From assembly GCA_022340805.1 (NCBI GenBank), contig JAJDNF010000039.1, positions 1 to 46,978 of the forward strand: DNA of 46,978 nucleotides, written 5' to 3'. Origin of the DNA: Chromatiaceae bacterium (lineage in GTDB: Bacteria > Pseudomonadota > Gammaproteobacteria > Chromatiales > Chromatiaceae). Under the pieces are notes generated by a model, which worked only from the letters and a program-made list of their open reading frames with translations, searched no databases and was not told the DNA's origin. The number at the start of each line of letters is the position of its first letter. Within the stretch, counting starts at the first letter, position 1. The position numbers and the translations under genes are program-made. Positions 36,605-45,434 of this stretch are shown in pieces.

Positions 36605-39554
36605 ACTCGCCACGCTGTTCGTCGCCGGCTTCATCTACCTGGTTGTGCTGTTTCTGGTCGCCTACGCGACCGACCGCGGATATGTGCCGGCACGCTGGGT
36701 GTCGCACCCGCTGACCTACACCCTGTCACTCGGGGTCTATGCAACCTCGTGGAGCTACTACGGTAGCGTCGGCTATGCAGCGCACAACGGACTGCTGTTC
36801 CTGACCATCTATATCGGCGCCACGCTGACTTTCCTGCTCAGCCCGGTGTTGCTGCGCCCGATCCTCAGGCTGAGCCGTGAATTCCAGCTCACCTCGCTGG
36901 CCGACCTGCTGGCCTTCCGTTACCGCAGCCAGCTGGCCGGGGTGCTGGTGACGCTGTTCATGCTGCTCGGCACCCTGCCCTATATCGCGTTGCAGGTGCG
37001 CGCGGTCACCGAGTCGCTGCAGGTGCTGAGCAACGAGGTGCCGTCCAACACCATTGCGCTGGTGTTCTGCGCCACGCTGATCCTGTTCGGCGTGCTGTTC
37101 GGCGCACGCCACATCTCGCCGCGCGAGAAGCATCGCGGGCTGGTCGTGGCGATCGCGTTCGAGTCGCTGATCAAGCTGGTCGTGCTGCTGCTGATCGGCG
37201 GCTATGCGCTGTTCGGCGTATTCGGCGGACCGGCAGGACTGGGCGACTGGCTGGCGCTGCACCCGCAGGCGCTGGAGGCCCTCTATCGCCCGGTCAACCA
37301 GAGCCCCTGGGCCGCGTTGGTATTCCTGTCCTTCGCCGCTGCATTCCTGCTGCCGCGTCAGTTCCACATGCTGTTCGCGGAGAATCTGGACGCACGCGGC
37401 CTGCGCACCGCCACATGGGCCCTGCCCGCCTTTCTGCTGCTGCTGAACATCTCGATCCCGGTGATCCTGTGGGCCGGGCAGCGCATGCAGCTGGATATCA
37501 ATCCCGACTACTACGTACTCGGCATCACGGTATCGCACGGGCCATCGTGGTTGTCGCTGCTGGCCTTCATCGGCGGACTGTCGGCGGCCAGCGCCATGGT
37601 GATCGTGACCAGCATCGCGCTCGCCTCGATGAGCCTCAACCACCTGTTGCTGCCGGCCAGCTACCCGGACCCGGCGATCAACCTGTACCGCTGGATCCTG
37701 TGGGGACGGCGCCTGCTGATCGGTCTGATCATCATGGCGGGTTACGGCTTCTACGCCGGCCTCAAGCACAACCAGAGCCTGGTCGAGCTGGGCCTGATCT
37801 CGTTTGTCGCGGTGGCCCAGTTCCTGCCCGGAATCGCCGGGCTGCTGTATTGGCGGCGCGCCACGCGCAGCGGCTTCATAACCGGCCTGCTGGGCGGGGT
37901 CGGTGTCTGGTCAGCGCTGTTGCTCGCGCCGCTGCTGCACAGTTCCGGGATCCTGATCACCGACATGGGCATACCCGGCCTGGTCGCGGAAAGCGGCATG
38001 CACAAGTGGGCCTTCGCCACCTTCACCACCCTGACCGTCAACGGTGGCCTGTTCGTGCTGGTGTCGCTGCTGACCCGCCAGTCGCCGGGTGAAATGGAGG
38101 CTGCCAGGGCCTGTTGCGCCGAGACCCTGGTGCCGCTGTCGGGCGTAGTGGTGGCCGGCTCGTCGGGCGAGTTCCGCACCCTGCTCGCCGGCACATTGGG
38201 CAAAGACATGGCCGACCGTGAGGTCGATCAGGCCCTGCACGACCTGGGCATGCGCGACAACGAGCGTCGCACCCCCGAGCTGCGCCGCCTGCGCGAGCGC
38301 ATCGAGCGTAACCTGTCCGGCCTGCTCGGGCCGCAGCTCGCACACATCATCGTCAACCGCCGCCTCGAGCTGGACCCGGAGGCGAAGACCGCGCTGGCCG
38401 ATTCGATGCGCTACGTGGAGGACCGGCTGGAGGCCTCACGCTCACAGCTGCAGGGTCTGAGCATCGAGCTCGACAACCTGCGCCGGCTGCATCGGCAGAT
38501 CCTCCAGGACCTCCCGCTGGGCGTCTGCGCGACCGACAACCAGGGCAAGATCGTATTGTGGAACCTGGCCCTGGAGATGATGACCGGGGTCGAGGCCCAG
38601 CACCTGATCGGCACCCGCCTGAACAAGCTGCCGCGCCCCTGGGACGGCCTGCTGGCCGGCTTCGCACGCACCGCCGAGGACCACATCTATCGCATGGAGC
38701 TGGCGGTGGCCGGCAAGCCGCGCTGGTACAACCTGCACAAGGCGGCCTACGCGGACCCGGTGATCGAGGGCGCCGGTCCATCAAGGCCCGGCATGGTCAT
38801 GCTGATCGAAGACCTGACCGACCTCGGCAATCTCGAGGCCGAACTCGCGCACAATGACCGCCTGGCCTCGGTTGGCCGTCTGGCCGCCGGGGTCGCACAC
38901 GAGATCGGCAACCCGGTCACCGGCATCGCATCGCTGGCCCAGAACCTGCGGCACGAGGACGACCCGGCAGTGATCAGTCAGAGCATCGAGGACATCATCG
39001 AGCAGACCCACCGCATCTCCGGCATCTTGCGCACACTGAAGAGCTTCAGCCGCGGCAGCCGCCACCTGCAGCAACGCGAGACCTTTCCACTGTGCGAGGT
39101 AATCGACGAGGCGGCGCACCTGCTGCGCCTGTCGCGCAAACACGACGGGATCCGATTCGACGCGAGCTGTCCGCAGGAGATCGTGCTGACCGGCAACCGC
39201 CAGCAACTGTCGCAGGTGCTGGTCAATCTGCTCAGCAACGCCGCCGACGCCTCGCAGCCGGGCGACCGCGTCGACCTGCTGGCGCGCGGCAGCAGCGGCG
39301 AGGCGATCATCGAGGTCATGGACCAGGGACAGGGCATCCCGGACGAGCTGCGCGAGACCATTTTCGAACCGTTCTACACGACCAAGCCCACCGGGCAGGG
39401 GACCGGACTCGGCCTGTCACTGGCCTACAAGATCATCGAAGATCACAACGGCACCCTGACGATCGATTCGCAGGCCGGCCTCGGCACGCGTGTGATCGTC
39501 ACCCTGCCCACGCATGAACCCGAACAGCATCATGAACCGCCTGCTTATCATTGA
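36585..39554 (+). CDS. Hybrid SSS-transporter histidine kinase (CrbS/MxtR-like)
   Basis: 989 residues. Residues about 1-500 form a sodium:solute symporter domain with about 13 helices; a helical linker (about 590-640), a PAS domain (about 645-750) and a kinase core follow. The phosphorylated His is H772 in GVAHEIGNPVTG; ATP-binding boxes are NLLSNAADAS (N), DQGQGIPDE (G1) and GTGLGLSLAYKI (G2). Kinases of this build (CrbS in Vibrio, MxtR in Pseudomonas) control acetate uptake and acetyl-CoA synthetase. The start is ATG at 36585 or 36594; neither has a convincing ribosome site. The response regulator follows, overlapping by 23 to 41 bp. Confidence 0.92.
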   Translation: MTPMSHELATLFVAGFIYLVVLFLVAYATDRGYVPARWVSHPLTYTLSLGVYATSWSYYGSVGYAAHNGLLFLTIYIGATLTFLLSPVLLRPILRLSREFQLTSLADLLAFRYRSQLAGVLVTLFMLLGTLPYIALQVRAVTESLQVLSNEVPSNTIALVFCATLILFGVLFGARHISPREKHRGLVVAIAFESLIKLVVLLLIGGYALFGVFGGPAGLGDWLALHPQALEALYRPVNQSPWAALVFLSFAAAFLLPRQFHMLFAENLDARGLRTATWALPAFLLLLNISIPVILWAGQRMQLDINPDYYVLGITVSHGPSWLSLLAFIGGLSAASAMVIVTSIALASMSLNHLLLPASYPDPAINLYRWILWGRRLLIGLIIMAGYGFYAGLKHNQSLVELGLISFVAVAQFLPGIAGLLYWRRATRSGFITGLLGGVGVWSALLLAPLLHSSGILITDMGIPGLVAESGMHKWAFATFTTLTVNGGLFVLVSLLTRQSPGEMEAARACCAETLVPLSGVVVAGSSGEFRTLLAGTLGKDMADREVDQALHDLGMRDNERRTPELRRLRERIERNLSGLLGPQLAHIIVNRRLELDPEAKTALADSMRYVEDRLEASRSQLQGLSIELDNLRRLHRQILQDLPLGVCATDNQGKIVLWNLALEMMTGVEAQHLIGTRLNKLPRPWDGLLAGFARTAEDHIYRMELAVAGKPRWYNLHKAAYADPVIEGAGPSRPGMVMLIEDLTDLGNLEAELAHNDRLASVGRLAAGVAHEIGNPVTGIASLAQNLRHEDDPAVISQSIEDIIEQTHRISGILRTLKSFSRGSRHLQQRETFPLCEVIDEAAHLLRLSRKHDGIRFDASCPQEIVLTGNRQQLSQVLVNLLSNAADASQPGDRVDLLARGSSGEAIIEVMDQGQGIPDELRETIFEPFYTTKPTGQGTGLGLSLAYKIIEDHNGTLTIDSQAGLGTRVIVTLPTHEPEQHHEPPAYH

Positions 39555-40857
39555 AGACGAACCCGTGATCCGCGGCGCGCTGCGCCGCCTGCTGGAGCGT
39601 CATGGCCACCAGGTCAGCGAGGCCGAATCGGTCGAGACCGCGCAGGCGGCCGGTCGTCTCGACGACTACAGCCTGATCATCACCGATCTGCGCCTGCCCG
39701 GGCAGCCCGGCAACGTGGTGCTGAAGATGGCACCCGAGGTACCGGTGATCATCATGACCAGTTTCGCCACCGTCACCTCGGCGGTCGAGGCGATGAAGAG
39801 CGGCGCCGCCGACTATATCGCCAAGCCGTTCGATCACGACGAACTGGTGATGCTGGTCGAGAAGGTGCTGCGTGAAAAGCAGAAGGAACGCCGCACCGCA
39901 GCCCTGCAGACCGACGTCGATCAGGCCTATCCGGTCGCCGGCATGGTCGGCCGGAGTGCCGGGATGAGCGAGGTCTGCAGCCGCATCCACAAGGTGGCGC
40001 CGACCGATGCCACGGTGCTGATCACCGGCGAATCCGGTACTGGCAAGGAACTGGTTGCACGCGCGCTGCACAAGCAAAGCAGGCGCTGTGACGCGCCGTT
40101 CATCGCCTTCAATTGCGCGGCCATCCCTGAGCAGGCGATCGAGGCGGAACTGTTCGGCCAGAACCAACCCGACCGGTTCCGCCCCGGCCTGATTCAGAGC
40201 GCCGAGGGCGGGACCCTGTTCCTGGACGAGATAGGCGAGCTGCCGATGCCCGCCCAGGCCCGCCTGTTGCGAGTACTGCAGGGTGGTGAGCACAACGGCG
40301 ACGGCAGCGGCAACAACAACCCGAATGTGCGCGTGCTCGCAGCCACCCACCGTGATATCCGCAAGCTGGTCCAGGAGAGCGCCTTCCGCAGCGACCTTTA
40401 TTTCCGCCTGCGCGTGGTCGAGCTGAATCTGCCACCGCTGCGCGACCGCGGTGACGACGTGATCGAGCTCGCGGTGTTCCTGCTCGACAAGGCGCGCAAG
40501 CAGTTGGGGCGGGCGCCTGTAAAACTGAGTCGCGAGGCCCTGGAGGCCATCCGCCGCTACCACTGGCCAGGCAACGTCCGCGAACTCTCCAATGCCGTCG
40601 AGCGTGCGGTGATCCTGTGCGAGGGCGACGTGATCACGCCCGACCTGCTGGCGATCGATCACCGCGTGACCAGCGCCGGCACTGCGGCCGATCTCAACGA
40701 CAAGCTGTCACTCGAGGAATACTTCCGCGTGTTCGTGCTCGAACACCAGGACCAGATGACCGAGACGGAGCTCGCCAACGCCCTCGGCATCAGCCGCAAG
40801 GCACTGTGGGAGCGCCGCCAGCGCTTCGGCCTGCCGCGGCCGAAGAAACGCAGCTGA
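39532..40857 (+). CDS. NtrC-like response regulator lacking the GAFTGA loop
   Basis: 441 residues: receiver (1-115; D52 in IITDLRLPG, K98), AAA+ domain (about 138-365; Walker A GESGTGKE at 166-173, Walker B LFLDEIGE at 229-236), and a Fis-type helix-turn-helix (TETELANALGISRKALWERRQRFG). Between ELFG (206-209) and SAEGG the sequence is QNQPDRFRPGLIQ; the GAFTGA loop that contacts sigma-54 is deleted, while ATPase motifs stay. It should therefore regulate without sigma-54. Known CrbR partners are NarL-type, so this pairing is unusual. ATG at 39532 fits the family start; ATG at 39514 is also possible. Confidence 0.9.
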   Translation: MNRLLIIEDEPVIRGALRRLLERHGHQVSEAESVETAQAAGRLDDYSLIITDLRLPGQPGNVVLKMAPEVPVIIMTSFATVTSAVEAMKSGAADYIAKPFDHDELVMLVEKVLREKQKERRTAALQTDVDQAYPVAGMVGRSAGMSEVCSRIHKVAPTDATVLITGESGTGKELVARALHKQSRRCDAPFIAFNCAAIPEQAIEAELFGQNQPDRFRPGLIQSAEGGTLFLDEIGELPMPAQARLLRVLQGGEHNGDGSGNNNPNVRVLAATHRDIRKLVQESAFRSDLYFRLRVVELNLPPLRDRGDDVIELAVFLLDKARKQLGRAPVKLSREALEAIRRYHWPGNVRELSNAVERAVILCEGDVITPDLLAIDHRVTSAGTAADLNDKLSLEEYFRVFVLEHQDQMTETELANALGISRKALWERRQRFGLPRPKKRS

Positions 40858-41227
40858 GCCGGACTACCTGCTGCACGGGGCGCGGCCGGATAATTATTTT
40901 TCACCCTTTACCGACCGAAACACCGGGGTTACCTTTCGTAACACTAGACCGCGAATTTCGTTACCTAAGCACCCAAACCATCCCGTTTCCGGCCCCGCAC
41001 CCGCTGTTTAAGTCACTGATTTATTTTGACAAAACCCGCATTCCGCCGGGACAATCAGCTGGCCTGGATATCTGCCGTCCGAGCAGTATAAAGAACCGGG
41101 ATCGCATCCACGACAAACGCGAAATGGAATCCATCGACAAGGCGTGAAAGCCATGCGGATGCGTCGCGGCCAGGGACCGGGAGTTGTCACGGCATTTTTA
41201 TAATCACAACCGCGGAGTGATCGAGCT
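40858..41227 (+). promoter_or_regulatory. Regulatory region of the symporter operon
   Basis: 370 bp without a gene. It holds the operator at 40928-40942, a GTTAC half-site at 40960-40964, and a promoter candidate TTGACA (41026-41031)-N18-GACAAT (41050-41055). A consensus -10 TATAAT is also present at 41199-41204, 23 bp before the DUF4212 ATG, without a fitting -35. A sigma-54-like -24 box near 41184 lacks the GC of the -12 element. The 5' leader would be about 165 nt from the first promoter. Confidence 0.6.
40928..40942. promoter_or_regulatory. GTTAC-N5-GTAAC operator before the symporter operon
   Basis: GTTAC-CTTTC-GTAAC followed by AC, same arms as at 36367-36381. A further TTTCGTTACC half-site follows 18 bp on (GTTAC at 40960-40964). 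It sits about 85 bp before the TTGACA box, a normal distance for an upstream activator. Confidence 0.7.
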
Positions 41228-41482
41228 ATGGATACAAAAGCTGCGCAGTACTGGAAGGCGAACCTTCGTCTACTGATAAGTCTGCTCGTGATCTGGTTTG
41301 TCGTCTCGTACGGCTTCGGGATCATTCTCGCCGACCCGCTCAACGCCATCCGTATCGGCGGCGTGGGCCTCGGCTTCTGGTTCGCCCAACAGGGATCGAT
41401 TTACGTCTTTATCGTCCTGATCTTCTTTTACGCTGCCCGCATGAACGCGCTTGATCGCGAGTTCGACGTGCACGAAGACTAA
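41228..41482 (+). CDS. DUF4212 small subunit of the sodium/solute symporter
   Basis: 84 residues with two membrane helices; starts AAQYWKANLRLLISLLVIWFVVSYGFGIILAD and ends YAARMNALDREFDVHED, both typical of DUF4212. This family is found directly before VC_2705-type symporters and is thought to be their small subunit. The stop is 14 bp before the symporter start. GGAG stands 9 bases before the ATG. Confidence 0.9.
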   Translation: MDTKAAQYWKANLRLLISLLVIWFVVSYGFGIILADPLNAIRIGGVGLGFWFAQQGSIYVFIVLIFFYAARMNALDREFDVHED

Positions 41483-41496
41483 GAGGTAGCGCACAA

Positions 41497-43290
41497 ATGG
41501 ATCTCAATACAATTACCTACCTCGTTGTCGGCGCGACCTTCGCGCTGTACATCGGTATCGCCGTGTGGGCCCGCGCCGGAACCACCGGCGAGTTCTATGT
41601 CGCCGGCAAGGGTGTCCACCCGGTCGCCAACGGGATGGCCACGGCGGCCGACTGGATGTCCGCCGCGTCCTTCATCTCGATGGCCGGCCTGATCGCGTTC
41701 AACGGCTACGGCGCCTCGGTCTTCCTGATGGGCTGGACCGGCGGTTACGTGCTGCTGGCGCTGCTGCTCGCCCCTTACCTGCGTAAGTTCGGCAAATTCA
41801 CGGTACCGGAGTTCATCGGCGAGCGTTTCTACTCGCAGACCGCACGCCTGGTGGCCGTCATCTGCCTGATCCTGGCCTCGGTTACCTACGTAATCGGTCA
41901 GATGAAGGGCATCGGTGTCGCGTTCTCGCGCTTCCTCGAGACCAGCTACGAGATGGGCCTGTTCATCGGTATGGGCATCGTGTTCATCTATGCGGTAATG
42001 GGCGGCATGAAGGGCATCACCTATACCCAGATCGCGCAGTACGTCGTGCTGATCTTCGCCTACACCATCCCGGCCGTGTTCATTTCGATGAACCTGACCG
42101 GCAACCCGATCCCGCAGCTGGGCCTGATCGGCACGATGGCGCCGGGCGAACCTGGTGCCGGCATGGATATGATGGCCAAGCTCGACCAGGTGGTGACCGA
42201 TCTGGGCTTCGGCAAATACTCCGAGCAGGTGATGGGCTCCAAGCTCAATATGTTCGTGTATACCCTGTCGCTGATGATCGGTACTGCAGGTCTGCCGCAC
42301 GTCATCATCCGCTTCTTCACGGTTCCGAAGGTCAAGGACGCGCGTAGCTCGGCAGGCTGGGCACTGATCTTCATCGCGATCCTGTACACCACCGCGCCGG
42401 CCGTCGGCTCCATGGCCCGTCTGAACCTGATGAACACCATCCAGACCGGTCCGGTCGGCGAAACGACCGCCAACATCGAGTACGCCAAGGTCCCCGAGTG
42501 GTTCAAGAAGTGGGAGGCCACCGGCCTGTTGCAGTACGAAGACAAGAACGGCGACGGCCGCATCCAGTACTACAACGACAAGAATGCCGATATGGCCGCG
42601 AAGGCCGAGGGCTTCGGCTGGAAAGGCAACGAGATGGTCAAGGTCGACAACGACATCATGGTTCTCGCCAACCCTGAGATCGCCGGCCTGCCGAACTGGG
42701 TCATCGCGATCGTGGTCGCCGGCGGCCTGGCTGCCGCACTGTCGACCGCTGCCGGCCTGCTGCTGGCGATCGCCTCGGCGGTGTCGCACGACGTCATCAA
42801 GGGCATGATCAACCCCAACATCTCGGAAAAGGCTGAGCTGCTGGCAAGTCGCTTCTCGATGATCGGCGCGATCGCGCTGGCCGGCTACTTCGGCCTGCAT
42901 CCACCCGGCTTCGCGGCCGGTACCGTGGCGATCGCGTTCGGCCTGGCCGCGGCCTCGATCTTCCCCGTGCTGATGATGGGCATCTTCAACAAGAAGGTGA
43001 ACCGCGCCGGCGCCATCTGGGGCATGATCTCGGGCATCGGCATCACCATGCTGTACGTGTTCCAGCACAAGGGCATCTTCTTCATCCCGGGCACTGCGTT
43101 CCTGGGTGACATGGAGCCCGACTGGTTCTTCGGCATCTCGCCGAACGCGTTCGGTGCAGTCGGCGCAGTGGTGAACTTCGCCGTGGCCATCCTGGTGTCG
43201 AAAGTCACCGCAGAGCCGCCGGAGCACATCCAGCACCTGGTCGAGGACATCCGCGTACCGAAGGGTGCCGGTACCGCCACCGGCCACTAA
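41497..43290 (+). CDS. Acetate-type sodium:solute symporter (VC_2705 subfamily)
   Basis: 597 residues, about 13 helices, SSS family. EFYVAGKGVHPVANGMATAADWMSAASFISMAGLIAF and GTAGLPHVIIRFFTVP are the family signatures. Between helices there is a 70-residue soluble insert (about 325-395) with an EF-hand-like loop, D349-x-N-x-D-G-x-I, that might bind Ca2+. The subfamily is annotated as cation/acetate symport, but carboxylate range is untested. It follows the DUF4212 subunit and is ended by a strong terminator. AGAGG precedes the ATG. Confidence 0.92.
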   Translation: MDLNTITYLVVGATFALYIGIAVWARAGTTGEFYVAGKGVHPVANGMATAADWMSAASFISMAGLIAFNGYGASVFLMGWTGGYVLLALLLAPYLRKFGKFTVPEFIGERFYSQTARLVAVICLILASVTYVIGQMKGIGVAFSRFLETSYEMGLFIGMGIVFIYAVMGGMKGITYTQIAQYVVLIFAYTIPAVFISMNLTGNPIPQLGLIGTMAPGEPGAGMDMMAKLDQVVTDLGFGKYSEQVMGSKLNMFVYTLSLMIGTAGLPHVIIRFFTVPKVKDARSSAGWALIFIAILYTTAPAVGSMARLNLMNTIQTGPVGETTANIEYAKVPEWFKKWEATGLLQYEDKNGDGRIQYYNDKNADMAAKAEGFGWKGNEMVKVDNDIMVLANPEIAGLPNWVIAIVVAGGLAAALSTAAGLLLAIASAVSHDVIKGMINPNISEKAELLASRFSMIGAIALAGYFGLHPPGFAAGTVAIAFGLAAASIFPVLMMGIFNKKVNRAGAIWGMISGIGITMLYVFQHKGIFFIPGTAFLGDMEPDWFFGISPNAFGAVGAVVNFAVAILVSKVTAEPPEHIQHLVEDIRVPKGAGTATGH

Positions 43291-43313
43291 GCAAGAAACC
43301 CTGTAGAAAGGTT

Positions 43314-43343
43314 GCCCCGTCTCACGAGACGGGGCTTTTTTTT
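43314..43343 (+). terminator. Intrinsic terminator of the symporter operon
   Basis: GCCCCGTCTC and GAGACGGGGC form a perfect stem with a tight loop (43314-43335), followed by eight T (43336-43343). It begins 24 bp past the symporter stop. Confidence 0.95.
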
Positions 43344-43569
43344 GCGCCAAGGGGACACGTGGCGGAGACGGTCCGGGCCCGGGAAGCCAATGCGCAGGCT
43401 GCGATGCGGCGGCCACCGACCACACCCCGGCAGGTCGGCCCACTGCTCTGTTGAGGATGAACCACGCCGCTTCCGGACTGTCCCAAGCCCCTCATTCGAG
43501 AGCGATTGCACAGGCCAGTTTTGATAAGCTCGCCACACAGCGACACCCTACCGATCAGGCCCCCAAGAG

Positions 43570-45429
43570 ATGGAAGTCGAACTCGTCGAAATCCGCCAGT
43601 TTCTCGCGCAGCGCAATCCTTTCGTCTATCTGGACCAGGAGTTGCTCGATGAACTGCCGAAAGATATCGAGATCCGCTACCTGCGGCGTGGCGGCACCTT
43701 TCCGCCGCGCGAGGGATTCCTGTACGTGGTGCGCAGCGGTGCGATCACGATCTTCGACAAGACCGGCGAACTGTGTGAGAAGCTTGGTGAGGGCGACATC
43801 TACAGCGTCACCTGTCAGCTGGTGAACCTGTCGCAATGCGATCGCGGAGAGGCGGCCGAAGATACCCTGCTGTACATGCTGAGCTGCGATCGCCTCAAGG
43901 CGCTGTGCCGCGCCTCCAAGGCCTTCAGCGAACATTTCTCGGCGAGCGTCAAGGAGCGTCTGCGGGCGGCCGTCAACACCACGCAGGAATCCAGCGACCC
44001 GACCGTGGCCGCGATGATGATCGAGGTCGGCAGCCTGGTCCGCAAGGAGCCGGTCACGGTGGAGTCCGGCATGACCATCCGCGAGGCCGCGTCGGTGATG
44101 AGCAACAAGGATGTCTCGTCGGTCCTGGTGCTGCAGGACGACAAACTGGTCGGCCTGGTCACGGACCGCGATCTGCGCAAGCGCTGTGTGGCGATCGGTC
44201 TGAACGGCAGCGAGCCGATCGACCATATCATGACGCCCGAACCGAAGACGATCGAGGCCAGCACGCTGACCGCGCAGGCGCTGATGACCATGACCCGCCA
44301 GCGCTTCCACCACCTGCCGGTGACCGAACACGGCAGGCTGATCGGCATGATCACGGCTACCGACCTGGCCAATCAGCAGAGCGCCAACTCGGCCTACCTG
44401 GCGGCCGACGTGCGCAAGGCCAAGACGGTCGCGGACCTGATTGAGATCAGCAAGCGTCTGCCGGCGTTGCACATGCGGCTGGCCACCGCCAGCGTGACCG
44501 CACGGCACATCGGCGAGGCCGTATCGTGCCTCACCGATTCGATTACCGGGCGCCTGCTGGAGATGGCCGAGGCCGAGCTCGGCCCGGCGCCGGTTCCGTA
44601 TGTGTGGATGGCCGGCGGCTCGCAGGCACGCCATGAGCAGAGCTCGCATTCCGACCAGGACAACGCGCTGCTGCTGTCAGACGACTTCGTACCCGCGCAG
44701 CACGACGGTTATTTCGCCGCCCTCGCCAAATTTGTCAGCGACGCGCTGAACGCCTGCGGTTTCGTGTACTGCCCGGGCGACGCGATGGCGACCAATCCAC
44801 AGTGGCGCCAGCCGCTCAAGGTCTGGCAGGGCTACTTCAGCCGCTGGATCGAGAGTCCCGATCCGATGTCGATGATGCTGTCGAGCATCTTCTTCGACCT
44901 GCGCCCGGTAATCGGGGCGGTCGAACTGTTCGCGCCGCTGCAGAAGATGATCCTGAAGAAATCCCAGGAGAACCGCATCTTCCTCGCCTACATGATGGCC
45001 AACGCGATGCAGCATCGGCCACCGCTGGGCTTCTTCCGACAGTTCGTGCTGGTGCGCGGCGGCGAGCACGACGACACGCTCGACCTGAAGCACCGCGGCA
45101 TCGTTCCGATCACCGATATCGCCCGGGTGCTGGCCCTTTCGCTCGGCAAGGAGCCGGTCAACACGGTCGAACGCCTGCGCGCCTGTGCCGGCACCCCGGC
45201 GCTGTCCAACGACATGGCGGAAAACCTCGAGGACGCACTCGAGCTCATCGCTTCGCTGCGCATCCGGCACCAGGCCGACCAGATCAGGCGCGGCATGCAG
45301 GCCGACAACTACGTGCCGCCGGATCAGCTCTCCGAGCTCGAGCGCGAGCATCTCAAGCACGCCTTCAAGGTAATCCAGACCATGCAGGAAACCATGGTCA
45401 AGCGCTTTGGCGCCGACAAACTCGGATAA
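43570..45429 (+). CDS. cNMP/CBS/DUF294 nucleotidyltransferase-like protein
   Basis: 619 residues: cyclic-nucleotide-binding-like domain (about 10-135), two CBS motifs (about 155-268), a GlnD-like nucleotidyltransferase domain with GGSQARHEQ (349-357) and SDQDNAL (361-367), and a DUF294 C-terminal helical domain. The metal-binding Asp pair of the transferase motif appears intact (SDQD). These proteins regularly accompany VC_2705-type symporters and are presumed to modify or sense something linked to carboxylate metabolism; no substrate is proven. The next gene, an exonuclease, starts 5 bp after its stop. Confidence 0.9.
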   Translation: MEVELVEIRQFLAQRNPFVYLDQELLDELPKDIEIRYLRRGGTFPPREGFLYVVRSGAITIFDKTGELCEKLGEGDIYSVTCQLVNLSQCDRGEAAEDTLLYMLSCDRLKALCRASKAFSEHFSASVKERLRAAVNTTQESSDPTVAAMMIEVGSLVRKEPVTVESGMTIREAASVMSNKDVSSVLVLQDDKLVGLVTDRDLRKRCVAIGLNGSEPIDHIMTPEPKTIEASTLTAQALMTMTRQRFHHLPVTEHGRLIGMITATDLANQQSANSAYLAADVRKAKTVADLIEISKRLPALHMRLATASVTARHIGEAVSCLTDSITGRLLEMAEAELGPAPVPYVWMAGGSQARHEQSSHSDQDNALLLSDDFVPAQHDGYFAALAKFVSDALNACGFVYCPGDAMATNPQWRQPLKVWQGYFSRWIESPDPMSMMLSSIFFDLRPVIGAVELFAPLQKMILKKSQENRIFLAYMMANAMQHRPPLGFFRQFVLVRGGEHDDTLDLKHRGIVPITDIARVLALSLGKEPVNTVERLRACAGTPALSNDMAENLEDALELIASLRIRHQADQIRRGMQADNYVPPDQLSELEREHLKHAFKVIQTMQETMVKRFGADKLG

Positions 45430-45434
45430 GGCAC

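Noticed and set aside
39514..39531. Earlier ATG for the response regulator
   Set aside because: Six extra residues before the standard receiver start and no better ribosome site; not excluded, only less likely.
41184..41200. Sigma-54-like promoter before DUF4212
   Set aside because: TTGTCACG resembles a -24 box, but the required GC of the -12 element is replaced by TT, and the neighbouring regulator lacks GAFTGA.
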